From Brumimicrobium sp051745635 (GTDB lineage: Bacteria > Bacteroidota > Bacteroidia > Flavobacteriales_D > Crocinitomicaceae): 64,000 nucleotides of DNA. This document shows positions 16,170 through 25,607 of the stretch, piece after piece (the first letter of the stretch is position 1; every line of letters starts with the position of its first letter). A program made the translations under genes and the position numbers. The notes below the pieces were generated by a model. It searched no databases. It was not told the DNA's origin and saw only the letters and a program-made list of their open reading frames with translations. The stretch spans positions 76,149 to 140,148 of the forward strand of contig JBNJEH010000002.1 in assembly GCA_051745635.1 (NCBI GenBank), written 5' to 3'.

Positions 16170-17438
16170 TTAAGCGAGTAGTTTTCTACCTACTTCACAA
16201 GATAAACATTTTTTAAAAGTACAAAATTCGTTATTCAATTCGAGAATTCCCTGTGATTCTAACGCATTTTCTATCGTAACACCTCGTTTCTTCCATTGTT
16301 TGATAATCGTATTCTGTTCCGGAGGCGTGTCTATCATGAGTTCTAACAGCGCCTGTTCAAAGGAATAATCCTGTTCCAGGTGCTTAAAAAACACATAGAG
16401 CGGAGCAACAGCATTGACTATTATACTTCGAATGGTATTTTGAGATAATTTTATCGCGTGCGGTCGTTCGCAGGGTCGTTCTAGTGTAAAATGATTTTCC
16501 CAAAACGAATGTAATTCCAGCTTCCTCAATTTTTTAGTCAGCATTTTGGCATCGGCAGCTGTTTTTAAGCGGACGTGAAAAACGTTTACGTGATGAAGGA
16601 TCGCTATCAATTGCGCGATTTTTAAAGTAGGAAAGCTGTAGGGGCGCACTCCGCTAAATTTCCAGGAAGCTGTCTGCATTTCCTGTAAATTATATTTTCT
16701 TTTCATGTGCATCCAATCCCTTTGCATTCGGGTCACATAAGGATGTGAATAATTAACATTCAGCAGGCCTGCCACACCAAAAAAAAGGGCCGACAATCGC
16801 GTAATGTTCCACCGTTCGCGCTCTACAATCACTGGATCGATGCGCTGCGCCAATTCCAGAAAAGGCAATTTATTGACACGACCGCCCAACGATTGACACA
16901 GTGCTGCGAGCATTGTGGTATTCCTGTTTTTTCCAACGCGCTCGTAAACGCTCATCAGCTCCAGCCCTTTTCGCTCCATACGTTCTAAAAAGGAATTGGT
17001 GATTTGCGTATTCAATGCTTCCTGCTGCTCCCCGAGTTCGCTCTCGCACGGTAATTTGCACTTACTTTCGAGTAGCCGACTGAACTGATGGTAATGTTGT
17101 TTATCAATTCTATCCTTCAACGTGAGGGTAGGTAGTTTTCGATTATTGACAATGACTTCGCGATCGTGTTCTAGAACGACATGGAGAACGACATTGTCAT
17201 ACGCGGGATCCAAATGATGACGATGGAGGTACCAATCCGAAGATTTCAGATGTAACTCAATGTTTCCCGACCATTCTATTCCGTCAATTGCTATAGTACC
17301 GTTAAAGAAATCAGGACCAGCATCAAAATTGTGCCATCCGTTATTTCTTATCGTAATTTTGCGACCGTCTTCCAGTTGCAGTGCGCGAAAATCAAATCGT
17401 TTTGTTTTCCAGATATAATGGAGGTATTCTTCTTTCAT
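16170..17438 (-). CDS. DUF2851 family protein
   Basis: A 422-residue protein of a Bacteroidota family of unknown function. Recognisable family features are the N-terminal MKEEYLHYIWKTKRFD, DGRKITIRNNGWHNFDAGPD, IEWSGNIELHLKSSDWYLH, YDNVVLHVVLEHD, and a cysteine motif near the C-terminus (CTFKKCLSC). I use the ATG at 17438. The frame extends to a TTG at 17456, which adds six residues but is less likely. The EWSGNIELH region is rich in Asp, His and Glu and could form a metal or nuclease-like site, but that is speculation. It begins the DUF2851-PspC-RmlD operon. Confidence 0.85.
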   Translation of the reverse strand: MKEEYLHYIWKTKRFDFRALQLEDGRKITIRNNGWHNFDAGPDFFNGTIAIDGIEWSGNIELHLKSSDWYLHRHHLDPAYDNVVLHVVLEHDREVIVNNRKLPTLTLKDRIDKQHYHQFSRLLESKCKLPCESELGEQQEALNTQITNSFLERMERKGLELMSVYERVGKNRNTTMLAALCQSLGGRVNKLPFLELAQRIDPVIVERERWNITRLSALFFGVAGLLNVNYSHPYVTRMQRDWMHMKRKYNLQEMQTASWKFSGVRPYSFPTLKIAQLIAILHHVNVFHVRLKTAADAKMLTKKLRKLELHSFWENHFTLERPCERPHAIKLSQNTIRSIIVNAVAPLYVFFKHLEQDYSFEQALLELMIDTPPEQNTIIKQWKKRGVTIENALESQGILELNNEFCTFKKCLSCEVGRKLLA

Positions 17439-17513
17439 CAGGTGGTAAATTTTCAAGTTTCCCCATGAAGTTAAAAAACAAGAATGAAATCTCCAATTAA
17501 AAATGAGGAAAGA

Positions 17514-20500
17514 TTATTTCCGCGCTTTGAGTCCCCGCAGGCCAATTACGGTAATGTCATCGGTTTGTGGTTCGTCACCAATCCAGGCCGAAAGGTGCTC
17601 CCGAAAGATTTCATTTTGCTCTTGCATATCCTGAGGTGTCAAAGCGTCGAGGAGTGCCAGGAACTTCTTGATCGATAATTTCTTATTCTTTTCGCCCCCA
17701 AATTGGTCGGGGTAGCCATCAGAGAACAGATACAACGCCTGTTGATTTGAGAGCGACATCTCTTGAGTTTCATAAGAGAAATCGGTGTCTCGAGCCTCAT
17801 CCCCAATGTGTTTCGACTGACCTTTGAAGACCTGTATTTTATCGTTATCCTCATCGGTCACAACAAAACGGCCGCCTGCAGTTGAATACATCAAGTTGGA
17901 AGTATGGTGATCAAAAACGCAAACTACGGCTTCCATTCCATCCTTGATTCTGTTCTGGCCATCTCGCGGCAGTACTTGCTTCAGTCGCGCATCTAATTCA
18001 TTGAATATTTTCCCGGGATCTGTAATCCCCGCTTCTAAAATAACCTGATTGAGAATGTTGATCCCCAGCAGCGTCATAAAAGATCCGGGAACGCCGTGTC
18101 CCGTGGAGTCGGAACAGATTAAAATCGTCTTATCATCCACTTCATTTAACCAGTAGAAGTCACCACTCACGATATCTTTCGGTTTAAACAAAATGAAATG
18201 TTCCTGAAATATTCGTTCAAATTCAGAAGATCGCGGCAGCATATTGAATTGAATGCGGCGCGCATAATTTATTGATGCCGTAATATCTTTGTTTTGTTCC
18301 TTGATGATCGAATTGGCCTTTCTCCGCTCCGTAATATCCCGGGCGAGCCCCAAAAATCCTGTCACGATATTGTCGGCACCGGGTTTTAAAAGTGTCGTGA
18401 GGTTTTGTCCCAGCCACTTTATCGTTCCATCAGCCGTTTCGATCGGAAACTCGATGTAATCATTTTTCTTGCGATCTTTAAAGTTCGTCGTGTAGAACTC
18501 TTGCACCCTCGCACGGTGTTTTTCAGGAATCACAGCCGCTATGGAAGTCCCTATCAGGTCTTCATATTTGCGGTCCAGCACATCGAGACCTTTCTCATTG
18601 ACAAAGGTGAAATTCCCATTGGGATCTGTTTGAAAAATCAAATCATCTGCATTGCGGACAATCAGCTCGTAATAATTTTCGAGATTAATTTTATCGGTAA
18701 CATCCTGACCTAAAATCACGCGTACATCCTTTGAGAACTCTTTACAAGACCACTGATAGTATACGATTTCATTGTTTTTAGTAAAAAGCGGGGTAACAAA
18801 TATTTTACCCTCCTGAAAATCTTCTTTGAGGTCAATATTCGAAAACTTTTTGTGGTTTTTAATTTCAGGTTGAAAGCGATTCAACTCGGTAATATAATGT
18901 CCGCGCAGTGATTTCTGCAAGTCCAGTAATTCCTCAATATTTTCACTTGAATAAGATATCTTTCCATTTCCATCAAAAGCCACAACGAGCGCGTTTCCTT
19001 TATTGACGACTCCCGATGTGAAAATCAAACGTTCCAGTGAATTATTCCGAAGATAAGTCATGAAAATAACCAGAAAAGCGGCAACTGCGATCCCTACTAA
19101 AAACAGGTATTGATTATATACAGCATTATCGAGGTAGAACACAGCCGCGACACTTGCCAACATAAGCACAAAGCTGAAAGCAATAGCAGATTTCAGCGAA
19201 CGAAAAACAAAAGGTGCTACATAAGCGACGATCAACGTGGCCATAAAATAAAACGGATGGATATCCGAGAGGAATGTAAGCAGATGATTATACCCGAGCA
19301 GCGCCAAAAATCCGATAATTAATATCTCGTTAGAATACCGCATAAAACGGCGATTGAAGGTAACCAACAGGAACATTGCAAAAACGATAACACCCAGTAA
19401 AATTGATGACAAGTCGTGCACTTCTATCGTTTCATCGAGTCGCGGAGCAAAAATATGAGCAGCCGTATTCGCAAAAGCACCAAAAAGCAAAATACTGCCC
19501 GCCATTCTTCTGTCAGCACCGACATCCCTGGAAAGAATAATATTCTTTTTGTTGAAGCTTTTGGTTCGTTCCAGCACCAGAAAATTGGCAAGAATGACGG
19601 TCCCAATAACAATAATGATGAACCATTTAGAGGTGTAAAACGGTTCATAAACCTGAAAAGAAAAAGTAGAAACATCGCTGACCAACTCCTCATCTAAGGT
19701 TGACCTTACTTTAAACGTGTACTTTCCTTTATTCAGATTATCAAAAAACACCTCTTCTTTGGCAGACCAATCCGACCACTCAGCGTTTTCCAGGCCTTCT
19801 AGTTTGTAGCTATATTTAACAAAGCTCGACTTGGTGTTGATGCTTTTAAATTGAAAGGAAACGTTGCTTTCATCTGCATTGAATATTTTTCGATTCTTTT
19901 CTAAATCGTACCATTCAAAGTCCTTATTCTTTATTTGACGTATTCTCGGTGCTACGGGTTTTAAATTCTTCTTAAAGTATTCTGGTCGAATCATAAAAAG
20001 ACCTTCCAGCGTTCCAACATAAATAGTACCAGAGCGCGTTTTAAAAGAAGATCGCATGTGCGTTTCATATCCGCCAAACCCATTTTTCTGATTGTAAGTA
20101 TTACTGGATTTGGGGTTCCCCTCAGCATTCACACGTATAACAGTGATTCCTTTGTTACTGCCCACGATTAAGTTTCCGTTTTCATCTGTATTCAATGTAT
20201 AGATCAACGTCGATGGTAAAAAGCGCTGTGCAGTAATCGCTTTAACCTCACCTGATTTTGTAAACCCGAGCAAACCTTCATCAAGGCTAAACCAACACGT
20301 TCCAAAACTATCCTGTGCCGAATTTCCGACATAAGCTCCGAGCGATGTTCCGTTCACCTCCTGGGGTAGCTTCTTGAATTCATCGGATGAAATGTCATAT
20401 TCAAACACGCCGTTATTTGAGCCAAACAGGACTTTTGAAGAATCCGCATTAAATATTGCTGTATAGAAATAGGCAGGTGCTTCATTAAAATGTTTTGTCG

Positions 20501-21842
20501 TATCGCGTCGTTCATCGCGGTAATAGAGTCCTTTCCCTTCGACGGCATACCACAGGCGCTCGTGTTCTCCAAAAACCAGTGTAAGTCGCGTATTGTTGTC
20601 GATACCGAACGCGGGATCCCGGATAAATTTTGTGTTTTTTACTTCCCACAGTCCTTTATTCGATGCTACAAAATTCCGTCCCCCGAATTGCGTTAAACTC
20701 TTAATGGATAAGTCCTCATGCTCAGTAAAATCGGTGTCATTATAGCGGTTTCCGATGTATGTTTGACCCTCACCAACGGAAATAATAGCGTCGTAATCTT
20801 TTGTTCTGCCGATGAATGCAATATGCGTATTGCGGTAAACCTCGTTAAAGTTGATTTTTGTAAAAGGCTCGAGCGAAATTCGAAAAATACCGCTCTGTCG
20901 CGTCGTCACCCAAATATCGCGATTCCGATCGATGAAAACATCTGTGGGTCCCACGATTTTTTCTGTGGAATTATTGACGAGTCGCACATACCTTTTACGT
21001 GATTGATCTTTGAGAATGATGTTGCCCTGATTTGTAATATATACTGATTTATTAAACCGCTTTGCCGATTTGATCACAGTCTCATCTTTATCGGTGTATG
21101 CTCGTTTTAACTCTTCGTCGACAAAAAATTTAGGACGGAAACCATCCATCAAAATGGTTAACTCCTTATCCAGTTTTCGATTGGCCAGAACCAGGCTGTC
21201 TCCAGATTGAAAGCCGCCTACCATTTCCTCTGTCATGGAGCGATCAGTTCCCAACCAGTCGTGCAAATTCTCTACGCGCTCCTCATGAATTACAAAATTC
21301 CCCTTAGATGTGAATAAAAACAGTCCCCGATCCAGTTTTAGTGAGCCATAATAATGCGTCTGTTCATTATACGGAAATGTTTTTCTTTCGTGAATCAGCG
21401 TGCTATCATCAAAAATAAAGACACCTCCGTCCTGTAATACGACCTGATGCTCCTCAAACTCCAGAATCAAGTGGTTTTGTCCGTATTGCGTTATATAATC
21501 GAGTTTATCGATGCGGTCATAAAACAGCGTAAAATTACTTCTGAAAAGCGTCGAAAAGAAAAGGCGGTCTTCCGCAAATGAAATAGCATTCACGTGGCGG
21601 TTCGTACGCCCCTGAATATCCTCCAGGTAATCAAACTTTTTACCGTCGAAGCGCATGAGACCCGCACCGTCTGTACCAAACCATAAATATCCGTACTTAT
21701 CTTCATTGACAGTTAGTACGGAAGATAATGTCAATCCGTCCCGATGATTATAATTTTTAAATGTATAGAGTTGTGTAAATGCATTGCAAGAAACTACCAG
21801 AAAACTGATGATAACAAATATGCGTTGCAAAGATCCGATCAT
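17514..21842 (-). CDS. Giant sensor: two-component propeller, membrane bundle, PAS, SpoIIE phosphatase
   Basis: A 1442-residue protein. Order: signal peptide (1-24), a periplasmic regulator-propeller region (about 25-640; units such as EDKYGYLWFGTDGAGLMRFD), a Y_Y_Y-like domain (about 655-725), one membrane segment, then a bundle of further hydrophobic segments (about 780-950). Two PAS-like regions follow (the second, about 1090-1205, with DLIFQTDPNGNFTFVNEKG). The C-terminal PP2C/SpoIIE phosphatase (about 1240-1440) keeps its metal aspartates: VSGDFYW, DSTGHGVPGSFMTLLG, SDGYPDQFGG, QTDDITVIGLR. It probably senses an outer signal and dephosphorylates a serine phosphoprotein, perhaps an anti-sigma antagonist. 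No such partner is next to it. Confidence 0.88.
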   Translation of the reverse strand: MIGSLQRIFVIISFLVVSCNAFTQLYTFKNYNHRDGLTLSSVLTVNEDKYGYLWFGTDGAGLMRFDGKKFDYLEDIQGRTNRHVNAISFAEDRLFFSTLFRSNFTLFYDRIDKLDYITQYGQNHLILEFEEHQVVLQDGGVFIFDDSTLIHERKTFPYNEQTHYYGSLKLDRGLFLFTSKGNFVIHEERVENLHDWLGTDRSMTEEMVGGFQSGDSLVLANRKLDKELTILMDGFRPKFFVDEELKRAYTDKDETVIKSAKRFNKSVYITNQGNIILKDQSRKRYVRLVNNSTEKIVGPTDVFIDRNRDIWVTTRQSGIFRISLEPFTKINFNEVYRNTHIAFIGRTKDYDAIISVGEGQTYIGNRYNDTDFTEHEDLSIKSLTQFGGRNFVASNKGLWEVKNTKFIRDPAFGIDNNTRLTLVFGEHERLWYAVEGKGLYYRDERRDTTKHFNEAPAYFYTAIFNADSSKVLFGSNNGVFEYDISSDEFKKLPQEVNGTSLGAYVGNSAQDSFGTCWFSLDEGLLGFTKSGEVKAITAQRFLPSTLIYTLNTDENGNLIVGSNKGITVIRVNAEGNPKSSNTYNQKNGFGGYETHMRSSFKTRSGTIYVGTLEGLFMIRPEYFKKNLKPVAPRIRQIKNKDFEWYDLEKNRKIFNADESNVSFQFKSINTKSSFVKYSYKLEGLENAEWSDWSAKEEVFFDNLNKGKYTFKVRSTLDEELVSDVSTFSFQVYEPFYTSKWFIIIVIGTVILANFLVLERTKSFNKKNIILSRDVGADRRMAGSILLFGAFANTAAHIFAPRLDETIEVHDLSSILLGVIVFAMFLLVTFNRRFMRYSNEILIIGFLALLGYNHLLTFLSDIHPFYFMATLIVAYVAPFVFRSLKSAIAFSFVLMLASVAAVFYLDNAVYNQYLFLVGIAVAAFLVIFMTYLRNNSLERLIFTSGVVNKGNALVVAFDGNGKISYSSENIEELLDLQKSLRGHYITELNRFQPEIKNHKKFSNIDLKEDFQEGKIFVTPLFTKNNEIVYYQWSCKEFSKDVRVILGQDVTDKINLENYYELIVRNADDLIFQTDPNGNFTFVNEKGLDVLDRKYEDLIGTSIAAVIPEKHRARVQEFYTTNFKDRKKNDYIEFPIETADGTIKWLGQNLTTLLKPGADNIVTGFLGLARDITERRKANSIIKEQNKDITASINYARRIQFNMLPRSSEFERIFQEHFILFKPKDIVSGDFYWLNEVDDKTILICSDSTGHGVPGSFMTLLGINILNQVILEAGITDPGKIFNELDARLKQVLPRDGQNRIKDGMEAVVCVFDHHTSNLMYSTAGGRFVVTDEDNDKIQVFKGQSKHIGDEARDTDFSYETQEMSLSNQQALYLFSDGYPDQFGGEKNKKLSIKKFLALLDALTPQDMQEQNEIFREHLSAWIGDEPQTDDITVIGLRGLKARK

Positions 21843-22090
21843 TTCATAAGCAGAATTAGAACGCTAAATCTACAAAAAAATATTGAAATGATAAGTGATT
21901 TTTAATCGCAATGACAAATGCCCCGCAACTTACTATCCATTCACCAATAAAAACACTCCTAAAACCGTCAATGTCAACAACAACGAACAACCACTTTGCC
22001 ATTCGACGAGCTAAATCGAGAAAGCTATGCTGCCGATCTAATGACAGCTTAAGAAAACAACAGTATTAAGAAAATCAGAACCCTGAAAAT

Positions 22091-23245
22091 TCAATTTTCT
22101 GAAGCCACGATCTGAATGATTTCCTGTACCTGACGCGCACGGTTTTTCGCCTCTTCTAAGTGATCAGCTGTAATGGTCGCATGTCCCATTTTCCGGTGGG
22201 GCTTTGTTTCTGCTTTGCCATAATTATGAACATAAACTCCCGGCATCGCCATGACTTCTTCCAACCCTTCAAATTTCGCCTTACCTCTATATTTGGCGTG
22301 ACCGAGTAAATTTACCATGACTCCGGGGCGCAGCAGCTCAGTATCACCAAGCGGCAATCCCACGACAGAACGGAGGTGTTGCTCAAACTGAGAAGTTTGG
22401 TTACATTCAATAGTATGGTGTCCACTATTGTGCGGTCGCGGTGCCACTTCGTTGACGAGCAGTTCTCCGTCCTTCGTCAGAAATAACTCTACGGCGAGTA
22501 ATCCCACCATATCAAATGACTCTATCACTTTTTTTGCGAGCGCTTCTGCCCGTTTCTCGACATCCGGAGCTACATCAGCCGGAGCAAAGAGAAATTCAAC
22601 GAGATTGAGATCGGGATTAAATTCGCATTCAACCAGGGGAAACGTTGCAACTTCTCCTTTTATATTTCGCGCAACAATAACCGACAATTCTTTATCAAAA
22701 TCTATAGCTGTTTCAAGAAGTGAGGGCGCATCAAAACCATTCTCGATGGCCGAAACATCCGGGATACGAACGACTCCTTTTCCATCGTATCCACCAGTGC
22801 GCATTTTCTGAATTGCTGGAAACCAATCCTGCTGAGACTTTAAGTCGGCGCGGTTCTTCAGTAACGCAAAATCAGCCGTTGGAATATCGTGATCCACATA
22901 AAATTGCTTTTGTAACCCTTTATCTTTTATAATCTTCAACACACCAGGCTGGGGAAAAACCTGAACACCGCGTTCCTCGAGTACTTCGAGCGCTTCAATA
23001 TTGACGTTTTCTATCTCCACAGTGAGCACATCTTTGTCCGCTCCGAATTCGAGAACATCGTCATAATTGGTAATATCGCCTTCTACGAATTCACTCGCCA
23101 ATAGACCACAAGGTGCACTTTTATCCTTGTCCATGCAGTGAATAAAAACATCATAACTCATCGCGGATTGAATCAACATTCTACCCAATTGTCCGCCACC
23201 TAAAACGCCAAGTTTATATTGCGCTCCGTACCATTTTTTTTCCAT
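22091..23245 (-). CDS. purK: 5-(carboxyamino)imidazole ribonucleotide synthase
   Basis: PurK carboxylates AIR to N5-CAIR using ATP and bicarbonate, a step in purine synthesis. It is an ATP-grasp enzyme of 384 residues here. Family features: LGVLGGGQLGRMLIQSA at the N-terminus, the ATP-binding TGGYDGKGVVRI loop, ELSVIVARNIKGE, LLVNEVAPRPHNSGHHTIE, and the C-terminal GKAETKPHRKMGHATI. I start at the ATG at 23245. The frame can be read from a GTG at 23251, but that codon lies inside the predicted -7 box. Its partner purE is not next to it. Confidence 0.95.
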   Translation of the reverse strand: MEKKWYGAQYKLGVLGGGQLGRMLIQSAMSYDVFIHCMDKDKSAPCGLLASEFVEGDITNYDDVLEFGADKDVLTVEIENVNIEALEVLEERGVQVFPQPGVLKIIKDKGLQKQFYVDHDIPTADFALLKNRADLKSQQDWFPAIQKMRTGGYDGKGVVRIPDVSAIENGFDAPSLLETAIDFDKELSVIVARNIKGEVATFPLVECEFNPDLNLVEFLFAPADVAPDVEKRAEALAKKVIESFDMVGLLAVELFLTKDGELLVNEVAPRPHNSGHHTIECNQTSQFEQHLRSVVGLPLGDTELLRPGVMVNLLGHAKYRGKAKFEGLEEVMAMPGVYVHNYGKAETKPHRKMGHATITADHLEEAKNRARQVQEIIQIVASEN

Positions 23246-23250
23246 GCGCA

Positions 23251-23282
23251 CAAAAATAGTGAAATCAGCCTGTGTTCGCCAA
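23251..23282 (-). promoter_or_regulatory. Promoter of purK (nearly leaderless)
   Basis: On the minus strand TTG (23282-23280), 21 nt, TATTTTTG (23258-23251) fit the Bacteroidota consensus. The ATG follows only 5 nt after the box, so the predicted transcript has little or no 5' leader. Confidence 0.6.
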
Positions 23283-23444
23283 CCATTTCTTTCCTTTTAG
23301 TTGTAAAAGCGCACTTCTCTTTTGCCATGAAATATAGAGATATCCGCTTAAAAACTTGTATTCTGTGGTCGCCAGACCCTGTAAAATGAATTGTCACGGA
23401 ATAACAGGAAATATCGTTGGTTATGGTAAATCAGCGCTCTCAAG

Positions 23445-23473
23445 TTGAGTGTAGCTATAAAATATTATCTTTG
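23445..23473 (+). promoter_or_regulatory. Promoter of the hpt-adk-obg-PAP2 operon
   Basis: TTG (23445-23447), 18 nt, TATCTTTG (23466-23473) fit the consensus. The predicted start near 23480 is downstream of the first in-frame ATG at 23417. This argues that hpt translation begins at the GTG at 23495. Confidence 0.7.
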
Positions 23474-23494
23474 TGGTTTCAAACTTATTGCAAC

Positions 23495-24022
23495 GTGCGC
23501 ATCAAAGATAAAGAGTTCGAACCTTACATATCGTCTTCAGATATTCAATCGTCTGTTCAGGTATTGGCCGATCAGATCAATGCGGATTATGCAGGAAAAT
23601 CGGTAATATTTGTCGGTGTACTCAACGGCGCCTTCATGTTCGCGAGTGACCTCCTGAAGCACATCGATTTTAATTGTGAAATTTCCTTCATAAAAGTAGC
23701 TTCCTATAAAGGCACTTCGAGTACGGGCAAAGTACACGAATTGATCGGTTTGGTGAATGACATCAAAGACAAGCATGTCATTATCCTGGAGGATATTGTA
23801 GATACAGGATTGACGCTAAACAAAATCTTTTCCATGATCAATCACGATGAACCTGCTTCTTTAGAAGTTGCATCGTTACTTTACAAGCCCGAAGCTTTTC
23901 AGGGCAAACACCCGCCAAAATACGTTGGGTTCAAAATTCCGAAAAAATTTATTGTCGGATACGGTTTGGACTACCTCGAAGAAGGCAGGAACACAAAAGA
24001 TATTTATGAATTGAAAGACTAA
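23495..24022 (+). CDS. hpt: Hypoxanthine phosphoribosyltransferase
   Basis: This enzyme joins hypoxanthine or guanine to PRPP, giving IMP or GMP (purine salvage). The fold markers are VIFVGVLNGAFMFASDL (loop I), ISFIKVASYKGT, and the PRPP motif VIILEDIVDTGLTLNKI. The preferred start is the GTG at 23495 (175 residues, MRIKDKEFEPYISSSDI). The longer 201-residue reading from an ATG at 23417 would begin upstream of the promoter, and its first 26 residues look non-conserved. It lies 4 bp before adk. Divergent from purK, so two purine genes share an intergenic region. Confidence 0.93.
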   Translation: MRIKDKEFEPYISSSDIQSSVQVLADQINADYAGKSVIFVGVLNGAFMFASDLLKHIDFNCEISFIKVASYKGTSSTGKVHELIGLVNDIKDKHVIILEDIVDTGLTLNKIFSMINHDEPASLEVASLLYKPEAFQGKHPPKYVGFKIPKKFIVGYGLDYLEEGRNTKDIYELKD

Positions 24023-24026
24023 GAAA

Positions 24027-24602
24027 ATGTTAAATCTAGTATTATTCGGCCCTCCCGGAGCGGGGAAGGGCACACAGTCACAGCAAATAATTGAACACTA
24101 CGGTTTAATCCACCTCTCTACCGGAGATATTTTTCGATCAAATATCGGAGCAAAAACAGAACTCGGCAATCTCGCCAAGAGCTATATCGATAAAGGTCAG
24201 TTGGTTCCGGACGAAGTGACGATCGATATGGTGAAGGCTGAAGTGGAAAAGCATACCAACCCGAAAGGATTTATTTTTGACGGATTTCCAAGAACGCAAG
24301 TACAGGCTAAGGCACTCGATGCATACATGGAAGAAAAAAAGACCGCGATTGCAGCAATGATAGCCCTGGATGTTCCGGAGGACGAACTCAAACAGCGACT
24401 GCAAAAGCGAGCACAGGATTCCGGACGCACGGACGACGCGGATCCAAAGGTCATTGAACAGCGCATCGAGGTATATCGGAAAGAAACGGCACCCGTCAAA
24501 TCGTTCTATCAGGAGCAGGATAAGTTCCACGAGGTAGACGGAATGGGAAGCATCGCATCGATTACTGATCGGCTGTTTTCAACCATTGAAACAATCAAAT
24601 AA
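24027..24602 (+). CDS. adk: Adenylate kinase
   Basis: Adenylate kinase interconverts ATP plus AMP and two ADP. The 191-residue sequence is the short form without the long zinc lid. Motifs: P loop FGPPGAGKGTQSQ, AMP-binding LIHLSTGDIFR, FIFDGFPRTQVQAKAL, and the short lid region followed by SGRTDDADPKVIEQRIEVY with the conserved arginines. It is cotranscribed with hpt (4 bp) and obg (15 bp). Confidence 0.97.
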   Translation: MLNLVLFGPPGAGKGTQSQQIIEHYGLIHLSTGDIFRSNIGAKTELGNLAKSYIDKGQLVPDEVTIDMVKAEVEKHTNPKGFIFDGFPRTQVQAKALDAYMEEKKTAIAAMIALDVPEDELKQRLQKRAQDSGRTDDADPKVIEQRIEVYRKETAPVKSFYQEQDKFHEVDGMGSIASITDRLFSTIETIK

Positions 24603-24617
24603 GAAGCAACATCGACC

Positions 24618-25607
24618 ATGGCCTCAGACAATTTTGTTGATTACGTTAAAATATTTTGTCGTTCGGGGAGTGGCGGAGCGGGTTCGCGTCACATGCGACG
24701 GGAAAAATATATCCCCAAAGGCGGTCCTGACGGTGGTGATGGTGGTCGTGGTGGGCACATCATACTGCGCGGGAATGAAAATACATGGACCCTGCTTCAT
24801 TTGAAGTATCAAAAACACATCAAAGCTAAGCATGGAGGACCTGGACGGGGTAATTTAATGACCGGTGCAGAGGGTGATGACATTATTCTCGACGTTCCAG
24901 TGGGTACCCTTGCCAGAGATGCCGAAACCAATAAAGTACTTTTCGAGATTGGCGAAAATGGCCAGGAGCACATTCTCATGAAAGGCGGTCGCGGCGGTCG
25001 CGGAAATCATCATTTTAAAACATCTACCAACCAGGCTCCTGAATATGCGCAGCCGGGTGAAGATGGAAGTGAAGCGTGGTGTGTACTCGAATTAAAAGTT
25101 CTGGCTGATGTCGGATTAGTAGGTTTTCCAAATGCTGGTAAGAGCACATTGCTTTCGGTAGTTTCTGCGGCGAAACCCGCCATTGCAAACTATCCATTTA
25201 CCACGCTGCGCCCCAACCTCGGTATGGTTGAATATCGGGGTAATCAATCATTTGTTATGGCTGATATTCCGGGGATTATCGAAGGTGCTCATACGGGAAA
25301 AGGACTCGGACTGCGGTTTTTGCGCCATATTGAACGCAATGCAACATTGCTTTTTCTCATTGCTGCAGACAGTGATGACATCGCAAAAGAATACGCGATA
25401 TTGTTGAAAGAGCTCGAACAATACAACCCCGAACTACTGGATAAAAGAAGGTTACTGGCGATTTCGAAATCCGATATGCTCGACGAAGAACTCATTTCAG
25501 AAATCGAACCCGACTTACCTGATATTCCGCATATATTTATCTCTTCTATCACAGAAATGAATATTCAGGAGTTGAAAGACTTAATCTGGAAAACGCTGCA
25601 AGCATGA
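24618..25607 (+). CDS. obgE: GTPase Obg (CgtA)
   Basis: Obg is an essential GTPase linked to 50S assembly and stress signalling. The 329-residue protein has the glycine-rich N-terminal Obg fold (residues 1-160, with GGDGGRGGHIILRG and KGGRGGRGNHHF). The G domain shows GFPNAGKSTLL (G1), ADIPGIIEGAHTGKGLG (G3) and ISKSDML (G4). It lacks the OCT C-terminal domain found in Firmicutes, as usual here. It follows adk and overlaps the PAP2 gene by 4 bp (ATGA). Confidence 0.97.
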   Translation: MASDNFVDYVKIFCRSGSGGAGSRHMRREKYIPKGGPDGGDGGRGGHIILRGNENTWTLLHLKYQKHIKAKHGGPGRGNLMTGAEGDDIILDVPVGTLARDAETNKVLFEIGENGQEHILMKGGRGGRGNHHFKTSTNQAPEYAQPGEDGSEAWCVLELKVLADVGLVGFPNAGKSTLLSVVSAAKPAIANYPFTTLRPNLGMVEYRGNQSFVMADIPGIIEGAHTGKGLGLRFLRHIERNATLLFLIAADSDDIAKEYAILLKELEQYNPELLDKRRLLAISKSDMLDEELISEIEPDLPDIPHIFISSITEMNIQELKDLIWKTLQA

